Shown here: piece after piece, positions 17,324-27,100 of the stretch
Layout: each line of letters begins with the position of its first letter
Numbering within the stretch: position 1 is the first letter of the stretch
Source: Avidesulfovibrio sp964369685
Lineage (GTDB): Bacteria > Desulfobacterota > Desulfovibrionia > Desulfovibrionales > Desulfovibrionaceae
Length of the DNA: 64,000 nt
NCBI GenBank assembly: GCA_964369685.1
Contig: CAYJFB010000010.1
Coordinates: forward strand, 16,881-80,880
Direction: 5' to 3'
Position numbers and translations under genes: made by a program
The notes under the pieces: model-generated
Told to the model about the DNA's origin: nothing
The model's input: only the letters and a program-made list of their open reading frames with translations
The model's database searches: none

Positions 17324-18694
17324 ATGGGCATTTCAGATTTTCAGGCAAAACAACGCATCAATAAACAAAAAGCTGTTTTAAGAGAATATTTTACCAAATA
17401 TTCCGGACAAGTGCTTTGTTTGACCACCGATCAAACGGTTGTCTCGACATTGGCGGCAACCTTGAAAGACTTGGCTGTTCCCCAAGGACGTTTGCTCGTG
17501 AACATTGCCAGCCCAACACGTACACTGAAAGCTATCGGAGAAGCCTTTGAGGAGGGCAAACTGCCTGCACTTGTCATTGAGCGTTATCTGGAAACGGTAG
17601 GTGATACAGGCTTTTTAATCAGTCAATGCAAAGAAATGTATCCTGAATTACGCGTTTTGGTATTGACTTCTACGCTTGATAAAGATCGTATCATGCTGTT
17701 GCATGAAGTGGGTGTCGACAATTTTATTCTTCGCCCTTTAAGCAGCAACGACTTATTGGAAAAACTGGTTGAAACCTTACGTCCACCGGCGCCCATTCGT
17801 CAGCTACTGGACAAAGCACGTTCTTTTATTGCGAAAAATATCAGTGAAGAAGCATTAAAAATTTCTTCAAAGGTGTTGGAAGTCAAACCCGACAGTGCCG
17901 CAGGATATGTTGTGCTTGGTGATGCGTTACGCCTTACCGGTGAAACGTTGAAAGCAAAATACGCATATGAACGCGCGGCAAAATATGCGGGCAATTACCT
18001 TGAGCCGTTGCAGCGTCTTGCCGACGTTGCCTCCGAATCGGGTGACAAAGAAACACAGCTCAATTATTTGAAACGTATGGATGAAATTTCACCGCTCAAC
18101 GCTCAGCGTAAAATTGAAATAGGTGAATTGCATGTGGAGCTTGGACACACACGCGCGGCAACCCAAATTTTTGACTCTGCAGTATCGCGCGCCTATAAAG
18201 ACGCCATGGATCATGTGGCTGCCATGGCACAAAAAATTGCCATTTCTTTGCAAGAAACAGCCCCTGCACAAGCTGAAAAATATCTACGGCAATGCTTGGA
18301 AATGAAAGGCGATAACCTTACCGTGGATGACTTGGCGACCTTCAATCAGCTTGGTATCAGCTTGAGAAAACAAGGACGCTGGGAAGACGCAATCACAGAA
18401 TACAAAAAAGCATTGAAAATCGCTCCCAATGTTCCCGGATTATACTATAATATCGGTATGGCCTATGCGGAAGGCAATGATCATGAATCGGCGATTAAAG
18501 GCATGCTGAAAGCCCTTTCTATTTCTGAAGCTTTTCCGCAAAGCAGTGCGCAAGTTGCATATAATATGGGTGTGGTTTTTTCTAAAGGTTTTACACGCGA
18601 TAAAGCAAAATACTGTCTTGAGATTGCGCTTGAACTGCATCCGGGCTATGAACCTGCACAAAAATTGCTTAAATATCTTCAAGGTGACGATTGA
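17324..18694 (+). CDS. Degenerate response-regulator receiver fused to TPR repeats
   Basis: 456-residue cytoplasmic protein. Residues about 30-155 have the receiver fold pattern (LVIERY, VLVLTST, GVDNFILRPLSSNDLLEKLV), but the phospho-acceptor Asp is Glu86 and the conserved Lys is Arg137, so phosphorylation is unlikely. From about residue 170 to the end it consists of TPR repeats, the clearest at WEDAITEYKKALKIAPNVPGLYYNIG near residues 355-380. Likely a scaffold protein. The first plausible ATG with a receiver-like continuation is 17324; ribosome binding site weak. Exact partner unknown. Confidence 0.75.
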   Translation: MGISDFQAKQRINKQKAVLREYFTKYSGQVLCLTTDQTVVSTLAATLKDLAVPQGRLLVNIASPTRTLKAIGEAFEEGKLPALVIERYLETVGDTGFLISQCKEMYPELRVLVLTSTLDKDRIMLLHEVGVDNFILRPLSSNDLLEKLVETLRPPAPIRQLLDKARSFIAKNISEEALKISSKVLEVKPDSAAGYVVLGDALRLTGETLKAKYAYERAAKYAGNYLEPLQRLADVASESGDKETQLNYLKRMDEISPLNAQRKIEIGELHVELGHTRAATQIFDSAVSRAYKDAMDHVAAMAQKIAISLQETAPAQAEKYLRQCLEMKGDNLTVDDLATFNQLGISLRKQGRWEDAITEYKKALKIAPNVPGLYYNIGMAYAEGNDHESAIKGMLKALSISEAFPQSSAQVAYNMGVVFSKGFTRDKAKYCLEIALELHPGYEPAQKLLKYLQGDD

Positions 18695-18790
18695 TTGTAT
18701 GTGCTTGCGGAACACAAAGGTCTCACAGGTGACGACGCGAAGTGTTTTATAAAACAATCAATGTTTTATTTTTATGAATTATTGAGAGAG

Positions 18791-18834
18791 AAAACGAGGA
18801 GAAAAAGCGTTGGGGCTTTCTCTCCTCGTTTTTT
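18791..18834. terminator. Bidirectional intrinsic terminator
   Basis: A 12-bp perfect stem (AAAACGAGGAGA 18791-18802 with TCTCCTCGTTTT 18821-18832) runs into T residues on both strands. It separates the convergent receiver-TPR gene and the exported protein gene and should serve both. Confidence 0.85.
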
Positions 18835-18860
18835 AGCTTTGCATAAAGGCAAAATGATGT

Positions 18861-19343
18861 CTAAAGTTCTGTTGCAGGAGCGGCTTGTGGAGTCGGTTTC
18901 AGTTTTTCTTGAAACATTTTAAAGGCTTCGTCTACAAGCGGGGCAACGTGCTGATTGAATTCTTGTCCTAATTCAAGGCCTTTTTCTTTCGCGCTTTCAA
19001 ACCCTGAGTCAAGGCGTTCTTGCCAACTGGGACTATTGACGACATTTCCAAAATCGTTGCCGAGACTGCCGATGCGTTGTTCGATATCCTGCAATTCGGC
19101 GTTTGTTATTTTATTGTCATTTTGTAATGCCTTTTGCAACAACGGCAACCATGTTGTCTTAAACGTTGCAGGATTGAGTTCACGGAGAGAAAGCAATGCG
19201 CTGTATTGCCATGGAGTGATTTCTGCATCCGGATCAACAACTTGTGCGGCCTGTGCCGTCAGAGTGAACACAAAAGAAAAGAAAAAAAGACACAATCCAC
19301 ACACAGCAACCATGATTCTTTTCTGTGCTATAGAATAGGACAT
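18861..19343 (-). CDS. Exported protein of unknown function
   Basis: 160 residues beginning with a cleavable signal peptide (hydrophobic core about residues 11-28, ending AQAA). The mature part is alpha-helical and charged, with an ITPWQYSALLSLRELNP segment, and has a Pro/Ala-rich C-terminus; no Cys, so no disulphides or lipid anchor. AGGAG lies seven bases before the ATG at 19343. I do not recognise a family. It lies downstream of the MerR gene and may share its transcript. Confidence 0.7.
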   Translation of the reverse strand: MSYSIAQKRIMVAVCGLCLFFFSFVFTLTAQAAQVVDPDAEITPWQYSALLSLRELNPATFKTTWLPLLQKALQNDNKITNAELQDIEQRIGSLGNDFGNVVNSPSWQERLDSGFESAKEKGLELGQEFNQHVAPLVDEAFKMFQEKLKPTPQAAPATEL

Positions 19344-19383
19344 AGAAAACTCCTAAAGGACAATACGGTTATAGGGAATGTTT

Positions 19384-19815
19384 TTATGTATCGTTATTCA
19401 ATTCACTCAGCAACACTTGTAGATAATGGAGATCTTTATGTGCTTGAGTGATGACAGCACACACTTCGGCATTTTGTGCCGTTACAGCCAAAGAAAATAA
19501 TGGATCCGATTGTATATGCTGTTGGTTGATATTTTGTATGGAATATTGTTCATTGTTTTTTGCTACTGTCTGCTCTTGAGAACGTTCCAATATTTTTCGT
19601 GCGCCATCGATCGTCAAGCCTTCTTCATATAACAAATGTTTAATTTGTTGTACCAAGGCAAGGTGTTCCTCGGCATAAAGACGCTGTCCTTTTGCTGTAC
19701 GCAAGGGTGTGAGCTGTGAAAATTCACGTTCCCAATAACGCAACACATGGCTTTCAATTTCAAGAAGACGCGCAGCTTCACCGATACGATAGGTTCGGGA
19801 GAGTTGTTCCACCAT
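19384..19815 (-). CDS. MerR-family transcriptional regulator
   Basis: 143 residues. The N-terminal winged helix-turn-helix (residues 5-75) carries the MerR pattern YRIGEAARLLEIESHVLRYWEREF and later KGQRLYAEEHLALVQQIKHLLYEEGLTI. There is no metal-binding Cys cluster and the C-terminal helix region is short, so the effector is unknown; such single regulators beside housekeeping genes are common in Desulfovibrionaceae. ATG at 19815 is preferred to the TTG at 19836. If the preceding small frame is real, the two overlap by 38 bases. Confidence 0.85.
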   Translation of the reverse strand: MVEQLSRTYRIGEAARLLEIESHVLRYWEREFSQLTPLRTAKGQRLYAEEHLALVQQIKHLLYEEGLTIDGARKILERSQEQTVAKNNEQYSIQNINQQHIQSDPLFSLAVTAQNAEVCAVITQAHKDLHYLQVLLSELNNDT

Positions 19816-20020
19816 AGATGTGACTCGGAGTATCAATTGTCAAAGATTGAATGCCGTTTGATAATACACGTTCAAAAACAAACCGACAAAAGAGTTTGTA
19901 TGCGACATCGACAGGATATAACGTATTCCTGCAATGTGGGCAACCATGATCCAAAAAGGTTTCAATATTTAGATTTTTCTGTTGTTCAATGTCGCATTGC
20001 TTTACTGCAAAAAACGCCAT
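19778..20020 (-). CDS. Possible 80-residue CxxC mini-protein
   Basis: An open frame between lgt and merR encodes a composition unlike random frames, with a zinc-ribbon-like DHGCPHCRNTLYP at about residues 25-37 and further Cys at 9 and 46. It starts 30 bases after lgt and fills an otherwise empty 235-base gap in a tightly packed operon, but its last 38 bases overlap merR in another frame and its ribosome binding site is poor. I do not recognise a family. It may be a chance frame. Confidence 0.35.
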   Translation of the reverse strand: MAFFAVKQCDIEQQKNLNIETFLDHGCPHCRNTLYPVDVAYKLFCRFVFERVLSNGIQSLTIDTPSHIYGGTTLPNLSYR

Positions 20021-20050
20021 CCATATCTATTGCCTATATGTTGTTCTTTA

Positions 20051-20818
20051 TTATTTGTTTGAACGACGCAACAAAAAAACGCCTATAAGAAAAAGTGGTA
20101 CACAAAGAAGTTGCCCCATTGTAAGCCATCCAAAGGCCAAATAGCCGATGTGTGCATCAGGCAAACGCACAAACTCCACCGCCGCACGAAAGACAGCATA
20201 AAGAATGGCAAAAAGGCCTGCCACCTGCCCTCGTGGACGCGGGCATGAAGAAAACCACCACAAAACAACAAAAAGAACAAGGCCTTCAAGAACGGCTTCG
20301 TATAATTGCGAGGGATGATAGAGCGGATCACCGATTTTTTGTGCCATGCCCCATGGCAGTGTTGTCGGAGCGCCCCAGAGTTCATTGTTAATAAAATTGC
20401 CGATTCGACCAAAAAAAAGTCCCGGCGCAATCAACGGCGCAACAAAATCAACAATATCCCAAAAAGATCGCCCGTGCCGACGGCTCCACAACCAAATAAA
20501 TACCAAGACACCGCACAAACCGCCATGAAACGACATGCCACCATGCCACAACCTGAAAAGTTCCAACGGATCGGCTAAGAAAACAGAAAAATTATACGCC
20601 AAGACATAGCCGACTCGTCCCCCAACAACCACACCGAACATGCCCCAAACCATCAGATCTTCCAGTTCGGGCACACTCACCTTTGTATGAGAAAGAGCCG
20701 CACGGCGGCGTCCCAAAAACCACGCCGCAAGGAAGCCAAAAAGATACATTAAGCCATACCAATGAATACGCAACGGCCCAATACTCAAGGCTACGGGATC
20801 AAAAAAAGGATACAACAC
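20051..20818 (-). CDS. lgt: Lgt, prolipoprotein diacylglyceryl transferase
   Basis: Seven-helix inner membrane enzyme transferring diacylglycerol from phosphatidylglycerol to the lipobox Cys of prolipoproteins. Present are HGGMSFHGGL near residue 91, the Lgt signature GRIGNFINNELWG near residue 137, and the C-terminal R-x-x-EF-R segment (AAVEFVRLPD) near residue 214. Start is GTG at 20818, with AGGAA upstream. It follows the cmk-moaC fusion by 12 bases, so they are cotranscribed. 255 aa is typical. Confidence 0.95.
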   Translation of the reverse strand: MLYPFFDPVALSIGPLRIHWYGLMYLFGFLAAWFLGRRRAALSHTKVSVPELEDLMVWGMFGVVVGGRVGYVLAYNFSVFLADPLELFRLWHGGMSFHGGLCGVLVFIWLWSRRHGRSFWDIVDFVAPLIAPGLFFGRIGNFINNELWGAPTTLPWGMAQKIGDPLYHPSQLYEAVLEGLVLFVVLWWFSSCPRPRGQVAGLFAILYAVFRAAVEFVRLPDAHIGYLAFGWLTMGQLLCVPLFLIGVFLLRRSNK

Positions 20819-20830
20819 AATGACAGGTTC

Positions 20831-22177
20831 CTATGTACGCTTGATGAGTTTATGAGATTTTGTTTTTTTATCCGATTTTCCTTTTTTGACATGTTTTTTT
20901 ATCTGTGCCGGTTTGGAAGCAGAAGACACACCATCACCATCGCAATCACAACGTGTCATGTTCTCGTAAACCCCACTTCGTCCGCCTGCTTTATAGACAA
21001 GACGCACATTATCAATCACCATATCACGTTGAACAGCTTTACACATATCATAAATTGTTGCAGCAGCAACTTGTGCGGCCATCATCGCTTCCATTTCAAC
21101 ACCTGTGCGGTGTGTGGCACGAACTTCGGCCTCAATATGGACAGTTGGCGGCGAATCCTGCAAAGCAAAACGCACATCGGCATAATCTATCGGCAAAGGA
21201 TGACACAAAGGAATCATTTCGGCAGTGCGCTTGGCAGCCATAATTCCTGCTATTTTGGCTGTAACCAAGACATCACCCTTAGGCAAGGCTTTTTCTTTAA
21301 GTAGGGCAAGCGTTGATGGATGCATGCGCACAGCGGCACGAACTTTTGCCACACGAAGCGTGTCACCTTTCGGTGTCACATCAACCATTGTAATATTGCC
21401 ATTGTCATCAAGGTGCGAAAAGATCTTTGATGCAGAGGCGCTGTCGTCATGTTTTACGGTTGAACGTGTTGTTACAGAGGAAGGAGCTTCATTGTTTGAG
21501 GTGGGGCACGCTGTTTGTGTGTGCTGCACGGTATCAAGAATCAAGGTTAAGACTTCTTCAATACTCAACAACGTTGTGTCAATCATTATGGCGTCGTTTG
21601 CGGCTTTAAGTGGTGCGACGGCGCGTGTACGGTCTTGTTCGTCGCGTGTACGGACTTGTTCTGCAATGACAGACTGCTCCACGTCACGACCTTTGGTTTG
21701 CAATTCTAAAAAGCGGCGTTCAGCTCTGATTTCTGCATCGGCATCAAGAAAAAATTTATATTGTGCTTGCGGAAAAACGACTGTACCCATGTCGCGTCCT
21801 TCAACGACTAAAGGCGTTTGTTTGCCGAGCTTGCGTTGTGCCGCTGTCATGACCGTACGGACAACCGCATGACTTGCCAAACGTGAGGCGCGTTGTCCAA
21901 TTTCTTCTGTACGGATGCGTTCATCCAACGGTTCGCCGTTACACAACAAAATCGTGCTGTCGCCGTGTCCTTCCAATGTAAAACGAAAGGCCGCACAACG
22001 CGTTTTCAATGTTTTGTCATCAAGGTCTTCGAAGTCTTCAATATGCAAAGCAAGCACTCGATACATGGCACCGGTATCTAAATAAGGTCGTTCCAGTGTT
22101 TGAGCCAAACGGCGTGCAAGGGTTGTTTTACCGACACCGGCAGGACCGTCAAGCGTGATCAAAGGCCACTTTTTCAT
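20831..22177 (-). CDS. Fused cytidylate kinase - MoaC (molybdopterin precursor) protein
   Basis: One uninterrupted 448-residue frame joins two complete enzymes of unrelated pathways. Residues 1-217 are CMP kinase: P-loop GPAGVGKTT at 11-19, YLDTGAMYR at 32-40, VEGRDMGTVVFP at 125-136, and DRTRAVAPL near 182-190. A 33-residue low-complexity linker follows. Residues 251-402 are MoaC, cyclic pyranopterin monophosphate synthase of molybdenum cofactor synthesis, with His326 in PLCHPL, Glu361 and Glu363 in GVEMEA, and Asp377/Lys380 in TIYDMCK, all intact. The tail (403-448) is Lys-rich. ATG at 22177 follows GGAGAAG. It lies between hisC and lgt. I know of no standard enzyme with this architecture. 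Confidence 0.92.
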   Translation of the reverse strand: MKKWPLITLDGPAGVGKTTLARRLAQTLERPYLDTGAMYRVLALHIEDFEDLDDKTLKTRCAAFRFTLEGHGDSTILLCNGEPLDERIRTEEIGQRASRLASHAVVRTVMTAAQRKLGKQTPLVVEGRDMGTVVFPQAQYKFFLDADAEIRAERRFLELQTKGRDVEQSVIAEQVRTRDEQDRTRAVAPLKAANDAIMIDTTLLSIEEVLTLILDTVQHTQTACPTSNNEAPSSVTTRSTVKHDDSASASKIFSHLDDNGNITMVDVTPKGDTLRVAKVRAAVRMHPSTLALLKEKALPKGDVLVTAKIAGIMAAKRTAEMIPLCHPLPIDYADVRFALQDSPPTVHIEAEVRATHRTGVEMEAMMAAQVAAATIYDMCKAVQRDMVIDNVRLVYKAGGRSGVYENMTRCDCDGDGVSSASKPAQIKKHVKKGKSDKKTKSHKLIKRT

Positions 22178-22249
22178 AGTCTCTTCTCCAAAAACGGATT
22201 TTGTGCGTGTTGTTGAGTGCGCCACAGACTCAAAGAGCGACATCACGAA

Positions 22250-22293
22250 GCTTCCGAGGGAAAACATTTCCCCTCAGAAGCACAGAAAAAAAA
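22250..22293 (-). other. T-run followed by hairpin 3' of hisC
   Basis: Read on the coding strand, eight T (22293-22286) begin 14 bases after the hisC stop, then a stem of 15 positions with 13 paired (arms 22281-22267 and 22264-22250) and almost no loop. Same T-first arrangement as elsewhere. It lies between hisC and the cmk-moaC gene. Confidence 0.6.
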
Positions 22294-22307
22294 CAAGGAC
22301 AGCAGCG

Positions 22308-23447
22308 CTACACCCCGTGCAAGAGTTTTTGCAACGTTTTCACAAAGCGGATATTCTGTTCCTCAGTGCCCACAGTCAAGCGAAGGTATTGAGGCAATCC
22401 ATAGCTTGTCAGTTGGCGTACAATGAAGCCACCTTGTAACAAGCCTTCATTGATTGCTTTGGCATCAAAATCCTGAGGCAAGGAAAACATCAGAAAATTG
22501 GCTTGGCTTGGAATAACCGTACACTGCATGCGTGTGAGTTCTTGTTCAAGCAAAGCACGGCCGACATGGACGGTTTTTAACGTTTCGGCACGGTATTCGG
22601 TATCTTTCAAGGCTGCCAGAGCCGCTTCTTCGGCAGCCAAGTTAACCGAAAAAGGCAAACGCACACGCCAAAGGTGTTCTGTCAATTCAGTGGGCAAAAG
22701 ACCATAACCAAGGCGTAATCCCGCAAGTCCCCAACTTTTTGAGAACGTACGCATGATGCCGACATTGGGAAAGTCGTCCAACCGACGTAAAAGAGAAAAG
22801 GCGTCTTCTCCACCGTCTTCGGGGCGAACAAAATCCACATACGCTTCATCAATCAATAACAAACAAGACGTCGGCAAAGCACGCGCCAGTTTTTCCAATT
22901 CGGCAGCCGTAGCGGCACGTCCCGACGGATTATCGGGGGATGTGACCAAAACCAATGTGGTTTGTTCGTCAACCAACGCAAGAAGCTCTTCCCAAGGAAA
23001 AGAAAAATCCTCTCGAAGCGGTGCCTGACGTAACGTCACGCCTGCCATTTTTGCTTGTGTTGTATAGATACCAAAACAAGGCTTAAAAGCTACGGCATTG
23101 TGTACACCGGGTTCGGCACAGACTCGAAACAACAAATCAATCAGTTCATCAGACCCGTTAGACACAATAACACGCGCGGGATCGACACCATGATGTTCAG
23201 CCAGCGCGTGTACCAAACGCGGATTCCCCCCCGCAGGATAACGAAAAACATCGCCCGCATGACGCTTTAACACGTCTTGTACCAATGGTGAGGTGCCTAA
23301 GGGGTTTTCATTGCTGGCCAATTTGATCACTTCATCAAGACCGTAGCGCTGACGGATTTCTTCAATGGAACGCCCCGGCTCATACGCACTGAACGCACGC
23401 ACCGCAGGACGAATAAAAAGACCTTGTTTTGTTACTTCGGAAGCCAT
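22308..23447 (-). CDS. hisC: HisC, histidinol-phosphate aminotransferase
   Basis: PLP-dependent fold type I aminotransferase making histidinol phosphate from imidazole acetol phosphate. Motifs include KLASNENPLG near residue 43, SPDNPSGRAA near 170, DEAYVDF near 202 and the Schiff-base Lys in TFSKSWGLAGLRLGY near residue 233. ATG at 23447 is favoured because GAGGG sits about 12 bases before it; the ATG nine bases earlier directly abuts that site. Other his genes are absent here. 379 aa is slightly longer than average. Confidence 0.92.
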   Translation of the reverse strand: MASEVTKQGLFIRPAVRAFSAYEPGRSIEEIRQRYGLDEVIKLASNENPLGTSPLVQDVLKRHAGDVFRYPAGGNPRLVHALAEHHGVDPARVIVSNGSDELIDLLFRVCAEPGVHNAVAFKPCFGIYTTQAKMAGVTLRQAPLREDFSFPWEELLALVDEQTTLVLVTSPDNPSGRAATAAELEKLARALPTSCLLLIDEAYVDFVRPEDGGEDAFSLLRRLDDFPNVGIMRTFSKSWGLAGLRLGYGLLPTELTEHLWRVRLPFSVNLAAEEAALAALKDTEYRAETLKTVHVGRALLEQELTRMQCTVIPSQANFLMFSLPQDFDAKAINEGLLQGGFIVRQLTSYGLPQYLRLTVGTEEQNIRFVKTLQKLLHGV

Positions 23448-23633
23448 ATATACCATCCCTCATGAAACTATAAAAAAGATTAAGACCGTGCAATACTACT
23501 GCACTTTGATAGCAAACACAAGACAACGCCTTTACAGACACTTTTTCTTCCTCTGCGAAACCGCTTGAGAATATTCAGTTGCCTTTTTATGAAAAACGTT
23601 TTAAATTAGGGCATTATAGCTATTGTTAGAACA

Positions 23634-23661
23634 TTGACATAATCTTATTTTCATGTATGTT
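23634..23661 (+). promoter_or_regulatory. Sigma-70 type promoter for infA
   Basis: TTGACA at 23634-23639, 16-base spacer, TATGTT at 23656-23661, about 33 bases before the infA start and in the divergent region between hisC and infA. Confidence 0.5.
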
Positions 23662-23693
23662 TTGAACCCTAACGAACAGATTCAGGAGGCTCC

Positions 23694-23912
23694 ATGGCAA
23701 AAGAAGATGCCATTGAAATTGACGGTGTGGTGCAGGAAGCCCTGCCAAACGCCATGTTCCGTGTCGAATTGGACAACGGACATACGGTTCTTGCGCATAT
23801 TTCAGGAAAAATGCGTAAATTTTATATCCGCATTCTTCCCGGGGATCGCGTCAAAGTGGAGTTGTCTCCCTATGATTTGACTCGCGGACGCATCACATAC
23901 CGCATGAAATAG
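23694..23912 (+). CDS. infA: Translation initiation factor IF-1
   Basis: 72-residue single OB-fold protein (S1-like) that binds the ribosomal A site with IF-2 and IF-3. The sequence follows the family from MAKEDAIEIDGVV through AHISGKMRKFYIRILPGDRV to the C-terminal RGRITYR. A CAGGAGG ribosome binding site precedes the ATG. Monocistronic, with its own promoter. Confidence 0.98.
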   Translation: MAKEDAIEIDGVVQEALPNAMFRVELDNGHTVLAHISGKMRKFYIRILPGDRVKVELSPYDLTRGRITYRMK

Positions 23913-24005
23913 AAGGGTGCGCCGATTTCATCTTTTCCTTTACAATGTATTTTAAAGCGATCTCCTCCCGTCAGACACTGCCTGCCATCTCTCTTTTTTG
24001 TGGGC

Positions 24006-24040
24006 GGCTTTAAACCTGTCTTCAACAGTGAGTTAAAGCC
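24006..24040 (+). other. Hairpin between infA and purL
   Basis: GGCTTTAA (24006-24013) pairs perfectly with TTAAAGCC (24033-24040), enclosing a second stem CTGT / ACAG (24016-24019 with 24025-24028). It lies 94 bases after infA and 136 bases before purL. It could end the infA transcript or belong to the purL leader; no T-run follows. Confidence 0.4.
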
Positions 24041-24176
24041 CCTATATAAAAAAGAAAAGACACGTCATGACGAGGGGAGTTTTGTTTTTTTGAAAAGAAG
24101 TATAAAGGAAACATGCTCAATCCCCAAAAAAATCGATCCCCAAAAAAGGGTTTTTGTCTGACAGAAGGAGAACTTC

Positions 24177-27100
24177 ATGTTATACCGTATTGAAGCAGGG
24201 CTATTTTCTCATATTGACGATACCCAAGGACGTAAGGTTGCCATAAGCATTGGTGAAGCGTTGGGGATTGTGGTGTCTGCCGTACGCATGGTCAAAGTGT
24301 TTACGCTTGACGGCTTTACCGAACAACAAGCAAAACGTTTGTTGGAATCAGACGCGTTACACGATCCTGTTTTACAAGAAGCGAGCCTTTCGGCTTTACC
24401 AAGCAAGGCAGATTGGGTGATTGAGGTGGGCTTTCGTCCCGGTGTCACCGATAATGAAGGCCGTACAGCCCGCGACACCGCCGCGCTTGTATTGGGTATG
24501 AAAACCCCACAACAACGTCAAATTTTTTCTGTTTTTACCTCCGTGCAATATCATTTATATAAAGGTGATGCCGCGTTGTCTTTTACAGACGTACAACGTA
24601 TCGCCAAAGACTTGTTAGCCAACGAATTGATTCAGCGTTATGAAATTAAGTCTGCCGATGAATTGTTGCATTCACCGTTTAAGGCACATGCCGCAGGTGT
24701 TGTTGCCACGGCGTGTGCAGAAGTGACAACGATTCCGCTTGCAGAGATGGATAACAACGCCCTCATGGCTTTCAGCCGCGAAAACACACTGGCACTGAGC
24801 CTTGATGAAATGCGCACAATTCAAGCATGGTTTGGACGTCAAGACGTACAAGACGAACGGTTGCAACACGGTCTATCAGCCAATCCAACCGATGCCGAAG
24901 TGGAAATGCTTGCACAAACATGGTCTGAACACTGTAAACACAAAATTTTTGCCTCAAAAGTCAACTATACCGACACAGTAACCAATACAACGGAAACAAT
25001 TGACAGTCTGTATAAAACATACATCATGAACACCACAAAAACGCTTCGCGAACAACGCGGTGCAGACGATTTTTGTCGTTCGGTGTTTACAGACAATGCT
25101 GGTGTTGTGGCTTTTAACGACACCCATGACGTTTGTATCAAGGTAGAAACCCATAACAGCCCCTCAGCGTTGGATCCGTATGGTGGTGCGTTGACGGGTA
25201 TTGTCGGTGTGAATCGTGATCCGCTCGGTACAGGTCTTGGTGCGGAATTATTATGCAATACAGATGTATTTTGTTTTGCTTCACCGTTTCACGATGAACC
25301 TTTACCCCCACGTTTATTGCATCCGCGTCGAGTCTTGGAAGGTGTTCGCGAGGGTGTGGAACACGGCGGCAACAAATCGGGTGTGCCTACGGTCAACGGT
25401 TCGATTGTTTTTGAACCCCGTTTCTTGGGAAAACCGCTTGTATATTGTGGCACTGTTGGGTTGATGCCACGTGAAGTGCCTGCACTTGGCGGTGAAGGTG
25501 CGCCGCGTCCGGGATATGCGAAAAAAGCGCGTCCTGGCGACATTGTCGTCATGGTCGGCGGACGAATTGGCAAAGATGGAATCCATGGTGCAACCTTCTC
25601 TTCTGAAGAATTGCATGAAGGCTCACCCGCCACCGCCGTACAAATCGGCGATCCCATAACACAACGTAAAGTGGTTGATTTTATTATTCAAGCGCGTGGG
25701 CAAGGCCTGTATTCGGCAATCACCGACAACGGCGCGGGCGGTTTGGCTTCTTCTGTCGGAGAAATGGCTGAAGACACGGGGGGTTGTCATATTGATATGG
25801 CTCGTGCACCACTGAAATACGACGGCTTGCGTCCTTGGGAAATTTTACTTTCCGAAGCACAAGAACGCATGACGTTGGCTGTACCGCCTGCCTTGTTGGA
25901 TCGTTTTTTGGCGTTAGCCGAACATATGGATGTGGAAGCGACAGCACTGGGTTCTTTCACCGATTCAGGCTATTTCCATGTTACATATGGTGAAACAATT
26001 GTCACACATCTGAGCATGGCATTTTTACACAAAGGACTACCGCAACTTGAGCTCAACGCCGTATGGGAAGCACCCAAAACACAACCGCTTGAGCTGAAAA
26101 CAGATCTCGACAACGCCACGTTGTTAGAACGGATGTTGGGACGCTTAAACATTTGCAGTAAGGAATATTTAATTCGTCAATATGATCATGAAGTGCGCGG
26201 CGGCAGTGTGATCAAGCCTTTGGTGGGGGTTGCTGCCGACGGCCCTGCAGACGGAGGTGTGCTTCGTCCTTTGTTGACCTCAGAACAAGGTATTGTTGTC
26301 AGCCATGGCATTTGCCCCAAGTTCAGCGATTATGACACATGGCACATGACCGCCAACGCCATTGACGAAGCCATTCGCAATGCGGTTGCGGTAGGTGGTG
26401 ATCCCGATCGCATGGCAGGAACCGATAATTTTTGCTGGTGTGATCCTGTGGAGTCTGAACGCACTCCCGACGGTGCGTATAAAATGGCACAATTAGTGCG
26501 TTCTTGTCAGGCATTATCTGAATATTGTTTGGCGTTTGGCGTGCCCTGCGTGTCGGGTAAAGACTCCATGAAAAACGATTATACAGGCGGCGGTGTGAAA
26601 ATTTCCATTCCTCCGACACTCCTTTTTTCGGTACTTGGTATTGTACCTGATATCAATAAAGCAGTCAGCAGTGATTTTAAAACCGCAGGAGATGCCATTT
26701 ATCTTTTGGGTGTAACCAAAGCAGAGATGGCGGGGTCTGAATTGGCCTCTGAACTGGGTCAAACAGGCGGTCAAGTACCGACTGTAAACGCTGTTGCGGC
26801 ATTGGCGAGCTACCGCATTATCCACAAAGCAATGCAAGCAGGGTTAGTGACAGCATGTCATGATCTTTCTGACGGCGGCTTGGCTGTTGCTGTTGCCGAA
26901 ATGTGCCTTGGCGGACGCCTCGGGGCAACGCTTGATTTACAAAGCATCCCGACTGAAGGCAATCTTTCCGAACTTGAAAAACTTTACAGCGAATCGGCAA
27001 GCCGTTTGTTGCTGAGTGTGAAACAAGAACATTGTAACGCCTTTGAAACCTTGTTCCAAAACAACGCAACACCCATAACACGTATCGGTACTGTAGAAGA

